Below, one piece after another: positions 51,690 to 61,017 of a stretch of DNA of 64,000 nucleotides. Position numbers and translations under genes: made by a program. The number at the start of each line of letters is the position of its first letter. Within the stretch, counting starts at the first letter, position 1. This DNA comes from JAJRZX01 sp964407495 (GTDB lineage: Bacteria > Desulfobacterota > GWC2-55-46 > JADFVP01): assembly GCA_964407495.1 (NCBI GenBank), contig CAYOVP010000004.1, forward strand, positions 1-64,000. Reading direction: 5' to 3'. The notes under the pieces are model-generated. The model saw nothing but the letters and a program-made list of their open reading frames with translations, did not search any database and was not told where the DNA came from.

Positions 51690-53569
51690 AGATACTCGAG
51701 GTAATACACGACTTTCTGCCAGGCCATACGGCGGGCTCAGAGGTCTATACCTTCAAACTCTCCAAGGAGTTCCAGAAGATGGGCCACGAGGTGAGTCTCT
51801 TCTTTACCGAGGCCGACCGCAGGGCAGAGCAGTACTCACTGAGAGAACGCCTGTACGAGGGCCTGCACTGCTACGAGGCAGTAGTGAACAGACAGTACTC
51901 CGACTTTCGTGAGACCTACGAGAACAGGGCCATGGAGGCCCTCTTCACCAAGGTTCTCGATATGACGCGGCCTCATATCATACATCTACAGCACATCATC
52001 AACCACTCCATTGGTTATACGCGGATTGCCAGAGAGCGCGGCATCCCCATAGTCTTCACGCTCCACGACTACTACCTGACGTGCCCCCTCGGGGGTCAGC
52101 GCATCAGGCCAGATCTTGCCATCTGCCACGAAGTGGACCCTGCCATCTGCGCCCGGTGCGTCTCACGGTACTCCAAGAACTCCTTTCGCCTGAAGAGGCT
52201 CTTCGAGAAGGTCTCCGGCAGGCTCCGCGACCCTGTCGGGCTCGACCTCGCAGGTTCTCTGGAGAGGGCAGAAATAAGGACCGAGCCCGGGCGCAGGGTA
52301 AAAAAGGGCCGGCTCCGCATAGGGAACGAGATGAGAGAGGCCATCGTAACGACAGGACCCTCGGTAGTATCCTTCAGGACAAGGGTGCCCGAAGAAGCGA
52401 GCCTTGTCTTCGCAACAGGCCTCAAGGAGACAAAGCCAAGAGGTGCCGAGGGTGAGGCGACCTTCTCTGTAAGGATAGACGACAAGGAGGTCTTCAGAAC
52501 CGAGATGCACCCCTCAAGAGCCGGGACCTGCGAAAAAAACTCTGACAATGAAAAGGCACAGGGGGCGGGTTGGGCCGAGCACAGTATTAGTCTTGAGACC
52601 CTTGCCGGAAAAAAGATCCGAATCGACCTCGTTACGGAAAAGGGCCCTTCAGGGGCCTGGTCAGGGCTCACCGCAGGGTGGGCAGGGGTGCGTATAGACG
52701 CGCCCTCGACGCGGGGGTCCTCGCCTGGAAGGGGGCTTGCCGCAAGGTCTTTTCTCAGGTTCAACGGCCTCTTCGAGAACATGGCCGCAAAGAAACTCGT
52801 ACCCGAGGTGCGAAGGCGGAGGCTTCGCATCCTCAAGGCCGCAGAAGACATAGACCTCTTCATAGCGCCCTCGCGTTTTCTTCGCGACCGTTTCATCGAG
52901 TTCGGCCTCCCAGAAGAAAAGATACTCTACTCGGATTATGGTTTTGACATAGAACTCTTTCGCAGGAGGAGCCCGGGAAAGAGCCGGGCCACAAGAGGGA
53001 CAAGACGGGTATGTTTCGGATACACTGGCAGCCTCGTACCGCACAAGGGCGTACACGTCCTCGTAAAGGCCTTCCGCGGGCTCGACCCGGAAAAGGCGGA
53101 ACTCCGGGTATACGGCGACCTAACGTGGTTTCCCGATTATGTTGCAAGACTCCGTGAGGAGGCCGGGGATGCCGCGATAAAGTTCATGGGCTCCTTTGAC
53201 AATAGTGAAGTGCCCCGCGTGCTCGCCGGCATGGACGTCCTCGTGGTGCCTTCCATCTGGTTCGAGAACTCGCCGCTCACCATACACGAGGCCTTCATCT
53301 CCGGCACGCCCGTAATAACGAGCAACCTCGGGGGCATGGCCGAACTCGTTGAAGACGGGGTCTCGGGCCTTGTCTTCGAGACAGGCAACGCCGCAGACCT
53401 TCGCGCGAAGATGGAGGCGGTCATAGAGGAACCGGGGCTTCTCGCGAGGCTCCGCGAGGGTCTGCCTGGTGTGAAGACGATATCCGATGACGCCCGTCAT
53501 ATGGAAGAGATCTTCAGGGACCTTGTCTCGGGCAGGAGAGACGGGATGAACGCATGGGTACAGGGCTGA
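51686..53569 (+). CDS. GT4 glycosyltransferase with an inserted beta-rich domain
   Basis: 627 residues, about 200 longer than a usual GT4. The N-terminal domain opens VIHDFLPGHTAGSEVYTFKL; TLHDYYLTCPLGGQRIRPDL is followed by CHEVDPAICARC, a four-Cys pattern shared with other GT4 enzymes here. Residues about 205-340 are a beta-rich insertion (RIDLVTEKGP, TAGWAGVRID). The C-terminal donor domain runs from about 385 (DLFIAPSRFLRDRFIE) with GYTGSLVPHKGVHVLVKAF and IWFENSPLTIHEAFISGTPV. The gene overlaps its upstream neighbour by 4 nt. Donor and acceptor unknown. Confidence 0.87.
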   Translation: MKILEVIHDFLPGHTAGSEVYTFKLSKEFQKMGHEVSLFFTEADRRAEQYSLRERLYEGLHCYEAVVNRQYSDFRETYENRAMEALFTKVLDMTRPHIIHLQHIINHSIGYTRIARERGIPIVFTLHDYYLTCPLGGQRIRPDLAICHEVDPAICARCVSRYSKNSFRLKRLFEKVSGRLRDPVGLDLAGSLERAEIRTEPGRRVKKGRLRIGNEMREAIVTTGPSVVSFRTRVPEEASLVFATGLKETKPRGAEGEATFSVRIDDKEVFRTEMHPSRAGTCEKNSDNEKAQGAGWAEHSISLETLAGKKIRIDLVTEKGPSGAWSGLTAGWAGVRIDAPSTRGSSPGRGLAARSFLRFNGLFENMAAKKLVPEVRRRRLRILKAAEDIDLFIAPSRFLRDRFIEFGLPEEKILYSDYGFDIELFRRRSPGKSRATRGTRRVCFGYTGSLVPHKGVHVLVKAFRGLDPEKAELRVYGDLTWFPDYVARLREEAGDAAIKFMGSFDNSEVPRVLAGMDVLVVPSIWFENSPLTIHEAFISGTPVITSNLGGMAELVEDGVSGLVFETGNAADLRAKMEAVIEEPGLLARLREGLPGVKTISDDARHMEEIFRDLVSGRRDGMNAWVQG

Positions 53570-53573
53570 GAGG

Positions 53574-54542
53574 GTGGATCCCGTCGAGAGAACCAAGAAC
53601 AAGGTCGCTGTCTCCATAGTCATACCCACGCTGAACGGAGGCAAGACCTTCACCGAGTGCCTCGGGGCCCTCTTCTCTCAGGATACAGAGAGGCCCTTCG
53701 AGGTAATAGTCCTGGACTCGGGCTCAGGGGACGGTACACGAGAGGCGGCGAGCAGGGCGGGCGCAAGGCTCTACGACGTCGGCCCGGGGGAGTTCAACCA
53801 CGGAGAGACGAGAAACAGGGGCATAGGCCTTGCAAGGGGAGAGGTGGTCATACTCATGACGCAGGATGCGGTGCCAATTGGAAAAAACTGGCTCGACTCC
53901 CTTACCCGCCCCTTCTCCGAAGACCCGCTCGTGGCAGGCGTATACGCGAGGCAGGTGCCACGTGAAGACGCGGACGTCCTCACGAAGAGACACCTCGGCC
54001 AGTGGCTGACAGGAAGGACCGAGCGGCACGTCTCCTATATCAGTGACCGCGGAGCGTACGAGAAGATGAGGCCCATGGAGAGATATTTCTTTTGCAACTT
54101 CGACGATGTCTGCTCGGCCATACGAAAGAGCGTATGGGAGAAGATACCCTACGAGAGGACAGACTTTGGCGAGGACATAGCCTGGTCCAAGAAGGCCCTG
54201 GAGGCGGGGTTCAAGATAGTCTTCGAGCCCTCTGCCAGCGTACGGCACTCGCACTCCAGAAGTCTTGCCTATGAGTACAGGAGGACGCGGCTCTGCCACA
54301 GGCGGCTCTTCGAGATTTTCGGGATGAGGACAGTGCCAACCAAGAGACTCCTCCTGCGCTATGCCTTGCGGTCGGCCATTAAGGACGCCTCCTATGTCTG
54401 GCGCAGAGAGCCCTCCCTAACAAAACGCCTTGCCCTCATGGCGAGAACGCCGCTCATGAGCCTTGTAAACGTATATGCCCAGTACAGCGGCGCCCTGGAC
54501 GCCATGAGGGGTAGCAAGAACAAAAGAATGCCTGGAGTCTGA
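53574..54542 (+). CDS. GT2 glycosyltransferase (rhamnosyltransferase-like)
   Basis: 322 residues from a GTG start. GT-A fold: VSIVIPTLNGGKTFTECLGA, VIVLDSGSGDGT, FNHGETRNRGIGLARGEVVI and LMTQDAVPIG (DxD-like Gln-Asp-Ala), as in rhamnosyltransferases. The region DFGEDIAWSKKALEAGFKIV is the ED catalytic-base block. A C-terminal segment of about 70 residues is basic with one short hydrophobic stretch. Start choice is moderate, since no good ribosome-binding site is present. Confidence 0.88.
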   Translation: MDPVERTKNKVAVSIVIPTLNGGKTFTECLGALFSQDTERPFEVIVLDSGSGDGTREAASRAGARLYDVGPGEFNHGETRNRGIGLARGEVVILMTQDAVPIGKNWLDSLTRPFSEDPLVAGVYARQVPREDADVLTKRHLGQWLTGRTERHVSYISDRGAYEKMRPMERYFFCNFDDVCSAIRKSVWEKIPYERTDFGEDIAWSKKALEAGFKIVFEPSASVRHSHSRSLAYEYRRTRLCHRRLFEIFGMRTVPTKRLLLRYALRSAIKDASYVWRREPSLTKRLALMARTPLMSLVNVYAQYSGALDAMRGSKNKRMPGV

Positions 54543-54545
54543 TAC

Positions 54546-57500
54546 ATGCGCATAGCACTTGTGATACACGGTTTTCCGCCAGAGAACATGGCCGGCTCCG
54601 AGGTCTATACCTGTAACCTTGCCCTCGAACTCGCAAGGCGCCACGAGGTCTCTGTATTTCACCGCGTGGCAGACCCTGAGCGGCCAGAGTACGAGATTCA
54701 AAAACGCGAGTACAGGGGTCTCAAGATCACCACCATAAACAACAACTTCCGTAACTGCCCGGAGTTTTCCTGGACATACCGTAACGACGAGATAGCGCGG
54801 CGTTTCGGTGAGTTCCTCGACGAGACGAGGCCAGAGGTAGTACACTTTCACCACCTCACGTGCCTCTCAACCACCTGTGTCCACGAGGCACGCAGGCGGT
54901 CCATACCCACGCTGTACACCCTCCACGACTTCTGGCTCATCTGCCAGAGAGGCCAACTCCTCAGAAGAGACCTGCAGATCTGCCCAGGCCCCTCACCGGA
55001 GGCCTGCGCCACCTGTCTTGCCTCGCAGATCGCAATGGGCGGAAAATCGAGGAAAGCGGCCCAGGCCCTGAAAAAAGGGCTTCCCCCTCTCAGGCGCGGC
55101 GGCAGGGCAAAGGAACTCTTGAGAAAGGTCTTTCTCCTCTCCTCGAAGACCCTGAAAGGAGGTAATGACCGAGCCGCCGAGGAGATAAGAAAACGGGAAG
55201 AGCATATCCGCGAGGTCTTCTCGCTCGTCGATATCTTCATCTCACCCTCAGAGTTCGTAAGGGCGAGGTTCATAGAGGCCGGCGTGCCGGCGGAAAAGAC
55301 AAGATACCTCGACAACGGCTTCGATACATCCTTGTTCAAGGACGTGACAAGGAAACCCTCAGAAAAAATACGCTTCGGGTACTTGGGCACCTGGATACCC
55401 TCCAAGGGCGTACACGTGCTCCTGAAGGCCTTTGGCAGGGTAAGGGATAAGAAGGCCTTGCTCACCGTACATGGCCGTCCCGCGCCATACGACGGTTACA
55501 GGGACTATGAGAGCGAACTCAGGGACCTTGCCAGGGCGAACCCTGCCATCCGCCTTGCCGGGCCCTATGACAACAGGGACGTTGGCCGGCTCCTCTCTGA
55601 AATCGACGTCCTCGTGGTGCCCTCCATCTGGTACGAGAACTCCCCGCTCACTGTGCACGAGGCCTACCTTGCCGGCGTTCCTGTCCTGGCCTCAGAGATC
55701 GGCGGCCTTGCCGAGTACGTAGGCCAGGGCCGCGGGGGGGTGAACTTTCGCGCCGGTGACCACGAAGACCTCTACAGGAAGATATGCGCCATAATAGACG
55801 ACCCCTCTCTCATAGAGGAGATGCGCGGTACGATCCCGCCCGTAAAGAGCATAGACGAGAACGCAGTAGAGTTGGAGGAGATATACAGAGAACTCTCTGC
55901 CCCTGCCGTGCCTTGCGGTTATGACTTCAAGAGCAATCTCTTTACCGCAGAGGTAAAAAAAGAGGGTAAAGGCTTTTCCGAGTGCGCATACCCCAGGTTC
56001 AAGCACAAGGAGATGGTAAACAAGAGCGCCTTCAAGGTGGGGGGCGAGGAGCGCCGGGTCCTCTTCGAGCACCCGGCCATACGCGTTGGCGACACTTCAA
56101 TGACCCTTGCCTTCAGGAAAGTGGAGATCAGGCAAGGCGATGCCCTGGAGTTCGGCATCGGCATAAACGAAGAGGCCTGGGACAAGCCGGGCGACGGGGT
56201 AGACTTCGAGGTCCTTGTAAAGGAGGGCGGGACGCTCTCGTCTGTCTTCAAGAAATACGTCGACCCCAAGGGCAAGGAGGCGGATAGAAAGTGGTTTGAT
56301 GAAAGAGTGGGCCTTGGGGCCTTTGAGGGCCGGACCATCGAGATACTCTTTCGCACCTCTGCGGGGCCGCGCGGCGATACGGAGTATGACTGGGCAGGCT
56401 GGAGCGAGCCCTCGGTGGTGAGCGCCGATGGCGCGAGGCGGCGCCTCCTCGATGAACTGGAGGGCGCCTTTATCGTGCGGTACGAGAAGAAGGAAGAAGA
56501 GGTCCTCGAGGACGTCCTCTACCTTGGTGATGATGCTCGCCATGTCGTCTCCCTCGACAAGGGAGTGGAACTCCTGTACAGGGGTGTACCTGTCCCGAGG
56601 GGCGCAAGGCTGAGGCTCGGCATGGGCGCAAGGACCGGGGGAGGAGGGGTCGGACTCAAGGGCGGACTCGAGATAGACATCAAGTGCGGGGCCAAGGAGG
56701 AGACCATATTCTCCAAGAACGCCCTGGCCGTACTCTCCAAGCGTCTCACGAGCAGGGCCTGGCATGACGTGGAGATAGACCTGTCGAGGTTCGGCGGCAG
56801 GGAGGTTGACTTCCTCTTCAGGAACAGGAGCGCCCAGGCACTGGGACTCGGCCCCCTGGAACTAATCTCCGGGGAGAAGAGAAAGATACGCCCCAGGAGA
56901 CCGGGGCGCACGAATGTCCTAATCATTACTCTCGATGCCGTGCGGGCCGACCGCATGGGCTTCATGGGTGCAAGGGGCATGGAGACTCCCTGCCTCGACC
57001 GCTTTGCGCGCGAAGGAGTCGTCTTTACAAACCACTTCGCACAATCGCACATAACCATACCATCGCACCTCTCGCTTCTCTCTTCCCAGTTTCCACGGAC
57101 CATAAAGACCCTCGATAACTACCAGTACAACCTCCCTCCCCTCGATACGATAGCAGAGAGGCTCGGCAGACATGGCTACAGGACCTCGGCGGTGGTGAGC
57201 GTCTCTCTACTCAATCCATCGTGGTGCAGGGGCATAGAGCGGGGCTTTGACGAGTACTTCCCAGTCCTCGGCAGGGAACGCACCGCCACACAGGCCCTCA
57301 ATATACTCGGCAACTGGATAGAAGGCCTGGGCACGGAGCCCTTTTTCTCCTGGATACACCTCTATGACGCCCACTTTCCATACCAGGCCCCAAGGCCTTT
57401 TCATGGCATGTACAACAAAGGTGTCTCTTCCATGGAGGCACCCTCCATAGACGAGATAAAACTCCACCCCCAGACCCGCAAGTGGCTTACAGACCGGGGC

Positions 57501-58199
57501 ATAACGAAGATGGACCTGCCAGTTGGAGAGTACAACGCAGAGGTCACCTACCTCGACCATGAACTGAACCGCCTCTTCGAGCGCATGGAGGCCCTCGGGG
57601 TACTGGACAACACCCTGGTGATAATAACAGCCGACCACGGCGAGTGCCTTGGCGAGCGGGGTAGTTTCTTCTCTCATGTGGGCGTCTTTGACGAGACCAT
57701 GCGTATTCCCCTTGTCATGCGCCTTCCGGGAAGGCTTCCTGCGGGAAAGAGGGTCGAGGCCATGAGCATGAACATAGACCTCGTGCCCACGGCAATGGAC
57801 GTACTGGGACTTGGCGAAGAAAAGACCGGCATGGAAGGCGAAAGCCTGCTGCCCCTGCTTGAAGGGGGCGCCGGGAGGGTACACGAGTATGTAATTGACG
57901 AGGGCGGACACGGCGCACAGGTGGCCGTCAGGACGGAGAAGTGGAAGTTCATAAAGACCCTTGACGACATATCATACCTTGCCAACTTTGAGCGCAAAAG
58001 GGGCGAGGTGGAACTATTCGACCTCGAGGCCGATCCAGGGGAGAGAGACAACGTTGCCGAAAAACACCGGGAGGTCACGGAGCGTTTCTCGGCCATGCTC
58101 GATGAATGGCTCGCCTCGCGCGCAGGCGGGCAGAAGGCCGAACAGATAGAGGCCGACGATGAGACGAAGAAAAAACTCGAGGCCCTGGGGTACTTATAG
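54546..58199 (+). CDS. GT4 glycosyltransferase fused to two beta domains and a sulfatase-like domain
   Basis: 1217 residues. GT4 module about 1-455: VIHGFPPENMAGSEVYTCNL, TLHDFWLICQRGQLLRRDLQ then CPGPSPEACATC, and IWYENSPLTVHEAYLAGVPV. Beta domain 1 about 495-625 (GAFEGRTIEILFRTSAGP, WAGWSEP). Beta domain 2 about 640-778 (SRFGGREVDFLFRN). Sulfatase/alkaline phosphatase superfamily module about 787-1217: NVLIITLDAVRADRMG, SHITIPSHLSLLSS, ITADHGECLGERG. The Cys/Ser of true sulfatases is a Thr here, so formylglycine cannot form; a phospho- or phosphoglycerol-transferase-like activity, as in LtaS-type enzymes, is more likely. No signal peptide or membrane helix is seen. The single frame is intact throughout. 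Confidence 0.87.
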   Translation: MRIALVIHGFPPENMAGSEVYTCNLALELARRHEVSVFHRVADPERPEYEIQKREYRGLKITTINNNFRNCPEFSWTYRNDEIARRFGEFLDETRPEVVHFHHLTCLSTTCVHEARRRSIPTLYTLHDFWLICQRGQLLRRDLQICPGPSPEACATCLASQIAMGGKSRKAAQALKKGLPPLRRGGRAKELLRKVFLLSSKTLKGGNDRAAEEIRKREEHIREVFSLVDIFISPSEFVRARFIEAGVPAEKTRYLDNGFDTSLFKDVTRKPSEKIRFGYLGTWIPSKGVHVLLKAFGRVRDKKALLTVHGRPAPYDGYRDYESELRDLARANPAIRLAGPYDNRDVGRLLSEIDVLVVPSIWYENSPLTVHEAYLAGVPVLASEIGGLAEYVGQGRGGVNFRAGDHEDLYRKICAIIDDPSLIEEMRGTIPPVKSIDENAVELEEIYRELSAPAVPCGYDFKSNLFTAEVKKEGKGFSECAYPRFKHKEMVNKSAFKVGGEERRVLFEHPAIRVGDTSMTLAFRKVEIRQGDALEFGIGINEEAWDKPGDGVDFEVLVKEGGTLSSVFKKYVDPKGKEADRKWFDERVGLGAFEGRTIEILFRTSAGPRGDTEYDWAGWSEPSVVSADGARRRLLDELEGAFIVRYEKKEEEVLEDVLYLGDDARHVVSLDKGVELLYRGVPVPRGARLRLGMGARTGGGGVGLKGGLEIDIKCGAKEETIFSKNALAVLSKRLTSRAWHDVEIDLSRFGGREVDFLFRNRSAQALGLGPLELISGEKRKIRPRRPGRTNVLIITLDAVRADRMGFMGARGMETPCLDRFAREGVVFTNHFAQSHITIPSHLSLLSSQFPRTIKTLDNYQYNLPPLDTIAERLGRHGYRTSAVVSVSLLNPSWCRGIERGFDEYFPVLGRERTATQALNILGNWIEGLGTEPFFSWIHLYDAHFPYQAPRPFHGMYNKGVSSMEAPSIDEIKLHPQTRKWLTDRGITKMDLPVGEYNAEVTYLDHELNRLFERMEALGVLDNTLVIITADHGECLGERGSFFSHVGVFDETMRIPLVMRLPGRLPAGKRVEAMSMNIDLVPTAMDVLGLGEEKTGMEGESLLPLLEGGAGRVHEYVIDEGGHGAQVAVRTEKWKFIKTLDDISYLANFERKRGEVELFDLEADPGERDNVAEKHREVTERFSAMLDEWLASRAGGQKAEQIEADDETKKKLEALGYL

Positions 58200-58200
58200 G

Positions 58201-58902
58201 ATGAGACTACTGGTAATACTTCCCACATACAACGAGGCAGGCAACATCGAGAAGATGGTGCGCGCTGTCTTGAAGACCGCTGGCGCCGATATCCTCATCG
58301 TGGACGACAGCTCCACAGACGGCACTGGGGATATAGCCGACCGCCTTGCAGATAGTGACAAACGCGTAAGCGTCCTCCACAGGAGGGGGAAACTGGGCCT
58401 TGCCTCTGCCTATATCGAAGGTTTCCGCCGGGCCATCGAAGCCGGCTATGACCTCATACAACAGATGGACTGCGATTTTTCCCACGACCCGGCAGACCTG
58501 CCGCGCTTCATAGAGGAGATAGAAGGGCGCGATGCCGACGTTGTCATAGGTTCCCGCTATGTGAGGGGCGGGTCCATCGTGGGTTGGCCCCTTCTGCGAC
58601 ACATCCTCAGCAAGGGCGGCAACATCTACGCCCGACTCATGCTCAGCAGGCGCGTTCGGGACTGGACAGGGGGGTTCAACCTCTTCAGGGCAGGGGCCCT
58701 CCGGGAGATAATAGATGAGCAGAACTTTGCCGAGGGGTACGCCTTTCTCGTGGAACTGAAGTACCATGCGCTCAAGGCAGGGTTCAGGATAAGCGAGATA
58801 CCCATAGTCTTCAGGGAACGGACCGAGGGCGAGTCCAAGATGGGAAGGAATATCGTCACAGAGGCGGCAAAGAGAGTCTGGAAACTGAGAAGAGAGGGCT
58901 GA
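58201..58902 (+). CDS. DPM1-like polyprenol-phosphate glycosyltransferase (GT2)
   Basis: 233 residues from the ATG at 58201, directly after the previous stop; an upstream in-frame ATG lies inside the preceding gene. Motifs: LVILPTYNEAGNIEKMV, ILIVDDSSTDGTGDIA, QQMDCDFSHDPADLPRFIEE (DxD) and VIGSRYVRGGSIVGWP, all characteristic of dolichol/polyprenol-phosphate mannose synthases. It would make a polyprenyl-phosphate sugar, the donor type used by the GT39-like enzyme and possibly the YfhO-like protein of the same operon. Confidence 0.92.
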   Translation: MRLLVILPTYNEAGNIEKMVRAVLKTAGADILIVDDSSTDGTGDIADRLADSDKRVSVLHRRGKLGLASAYIEGFRRAIEAGYDLIQQMDCDFSHDPADLPRFIEEIEGRDADVVIGSRYVRGGSIVGWPLLRHILSKGGNIYARLMLSRRVRDWTGGFNLFRAGALREIIDEQNFAEGYAFLVELKYHALKAGFRISEIPIVFRERTEGESKMGRNIVTEAAKRVWKLRREG

Positions 58903-58905
58903 GGG

Positions 58906-61017
58906 GTGAAGACAGAAAAGGGGGCCCTCATAACGCTCTTCTTCCTCCTCATGGCCTCGCTCTACTGGCGCCTCGACGTCCTCGGCACGGTAACTGGGGT
59001 CATAGCCCCCTTTAACGGCGAGAACCTCTACGTCCTCTACTACCCCCTCATACACTATGGCATCGAGTCCATGAAGGCCCTCCACATACCTCTGTGGAAC
59101 CCCTACCAGTCCCTTGGCGTGCCCTTTTTAGGTTCGGCCCTCTTCGGGCTCTTTTCGCCCTTCAGTATTCTATACTACCTCCTGCCAACGCACACTGCCA
59201 TGGGCTGGGCAACGGTTATGAACATAGCCCTTGCTGGCCTCTTTACCTTTATCTTTCTTACGAAGAGCCTGAAGACATCCAGTGTTGGCGCAGTTACAGG
59301 GGCCCTTGTCTTCATGTTCTCGGGCCCCCTCCTACTGGAGATAATACACCCCTCCCTCGTCGGGGCAATGGCCTTTCTGCCACTTATTCTCTACCTCACG
59401 GAAAGGGTCTTCAGTAGGGGCAGCGCGCCCTGGGCCATTGCCTTCGGCGTGATACTGGCCTGCCAGATGCTCACCGGCGCGGTGCAGGTAATCGTCCACA
59501 CGATCTTTCTTACAGGCGCCTTTGGCGCCGTACTCTTCGTGCGCGCCCTGAGGCAGAGGCGCCCTGCCATCTGGCCGGTCGTGATTCTTATCGTTGGCGG
59601 GCTCATCGCCCTGGCGCTCTCTTCTGTCCAGTGGCTGCCCCTTCTCGAACTCTCCGGCCTTACGGGAAGGGACGCTGCCGGTCTCTCGCTCAAGGATGCA
59701 GAGCCCTTCATAACCTATTACACCCCGAGAGTCGTCCTCCGAGGCGCTCTCCTCGGCGGACGCGGCATGTCCATCGGCCTGCTGCCTGCGGCCCTTGGTA
59801 TAGTGGCGCTCCTCACAGACAGGAAAAGACCCCTTGTCATATTCTTCGCAATTACCGCTCTCATCACCCTTCTACTTGCCTTTGGCACGTATACACCCCT
59901 TTACGCCATATACTACCATTACATACCAACGGGAAAGTTGTTCCGTGTGCCTCTTCGCTGGATCTGGCTCACTGCCTTTTCAGTGGCCGTGCTCTCGGCC
60001 ATGGGCACAGACGCTGTTATCGCGAGGCTCATCCCCAGGCGCGGACTCTGCCTTGCCGCTATCTCGCTCATACCCTCTTTCATCATCGCCTTTCTCTTCA
60101 TGAGTAACACCCACCGCCTCTTCAACCACCCCCAGAACACACCTGAGATATTCACACGCCACGCATCTGAGGGCGCCTTCCTCAGAAAGGTCCAGGGCTC
60201 GTACCGTACGTATATATGGAGCGACTTTGGCAAGGACTTCTCGCTCCTGCAGAAGTTCGGCACCCTCGAGAAGGTCTATACTCTCAATGACTACGAGTCC
60301 CTCAGCCTCGGTGCATACCAGCGTTTCGTCGCCGCTCTGCTCGACAGGCCCGAGATACTCGCCAAAAAAATATTCTACGGAGCCTTCATGCTTAGCAACG
60401 GCAAGAGGAGCCTGCGCCTCATGAGTCTTCTCAGTACTGGATTTGTCATGCAAAAGGGGGCAGGGCCCTTCGCCAAGAAACTCCCTCCCGGCATGGTACC
60501 AATATACAAGAAGAACGGCGTAGTGATATACCGCTACAAGGGCGCGCTCCCAAGGGCCTATATCGTGTACAGGAGCGAGACCATAGCAGACGAAAGAGCA
60601 GCGCTCAAGAGGATAGCCTCACAACGCTTCAACCCAAGGGCAGCAGTTATCCTCGCCAGGGACGTGGGCCTTGGCCACGGCGCGCCGCCTCGTCCCTCCC
60701 TTACAAGGGCGCGTGTTACGCGTCTTCTGCCGGAGAGAGTGAAAATATCGGCAACAGCCCTGCAAAGGGGCGTCCTCGTGATGACGGACTTTTTCTACCC
60801 CGGATGGCACGCCTATGTAGACGGGGTGGAGGCCCCCATACTACGTGCCAACTCCATCATGCGCGGCGTTGTTCTTGAAAAAGGCAGTCATAATGTGGTC
60901 TTTATATACAGGCCCCTACCATTCAGAGTAGGGCTCTGGGTATCGATCCTTACCCTCGCTGGGCTCATAGTGTACGCAGGGCTCACCCTTGTGAGGAGGC
61001 CCCGGACAAGACCATGA
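58906..61017 (+). CDS. YfhO-family membrane protein
   Basis: 703 residues from a GTG start (GAGG just upstream). About 11-12 membrane segments in the first 400 residues, with GENLYVLYYPLIHYGIESMK and SLGVPFLGSALFGLFSPFSI typical of YfhO. The C-terminal soluble part contains VMTDFFYPGWHAYVDGVEAP, the family hallmark, followed by a last helix. YfhO proteins are GT-C fold and in Gram-positives are linked to glycosylation of lipoteichoic acid. Here it probably uses the DPM1-like product made by its upstream neighbour (inference). It overlaps the next gene by 4 nt. Confidence 0.88.
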   Translation: MKTEKGALITLFFLLMASLYWRLDVLGTVTGVIAPFNGENLYVLYYPLIHYGIESMKALHIPLWNPYQSLGVPFLGSALFGLFSPFSILYYLLPTHTAMGWATVMNIALAGLFTFIFLTKSLKTSSVGAVTGALVFMFSGPLLLEIIHPSLVGAMAFLPLILYLTERVFSRGSAPWAIAFGVILACQMLTGAVQVIVHTIFLTGAFGAVLFVRALRQRRPAIWPVVILIVGGLIALALSSVQWLPLLELSGLTGRDAAGLSLKDAEPFITYYTPRVVLRGALLGGRGMSIGLLPAALGIVALLTDRKRPLVIFFAITALITLLLAFGTYTPLYAIYYHYIPTGKLFRVPLRWIWLTAFSVAVLSAMGTDAVIARLIPRRGLCLAAISLIPSFIIAFLFMSNTHRLFNHPQNTPEIFTRHASEGAFLRKVQGSYRTYIWSDFGKDFSLLQKFGTLEKVYTLNDYESLSLGAYQRFVAALLDRPEILAKKIFYGAFMLSNGKRSLRLMSLLSTGFVMQKGAGPFAKKLPPGMVPIYKKNGVVIYRYKGALPRAYIVYRSETIADERAALKRIASQRFNPRAAVILARDVGLGHGAPPRPSLTRARVTRLLPERVKISATALQRGVLVMTDFFYPGWHAYVDGVEAPILRANSIMRGVVLEKGSHNVVFIYRPLPFRVGLWVSILTLAGLIVYAGLTLVRRPRTRP

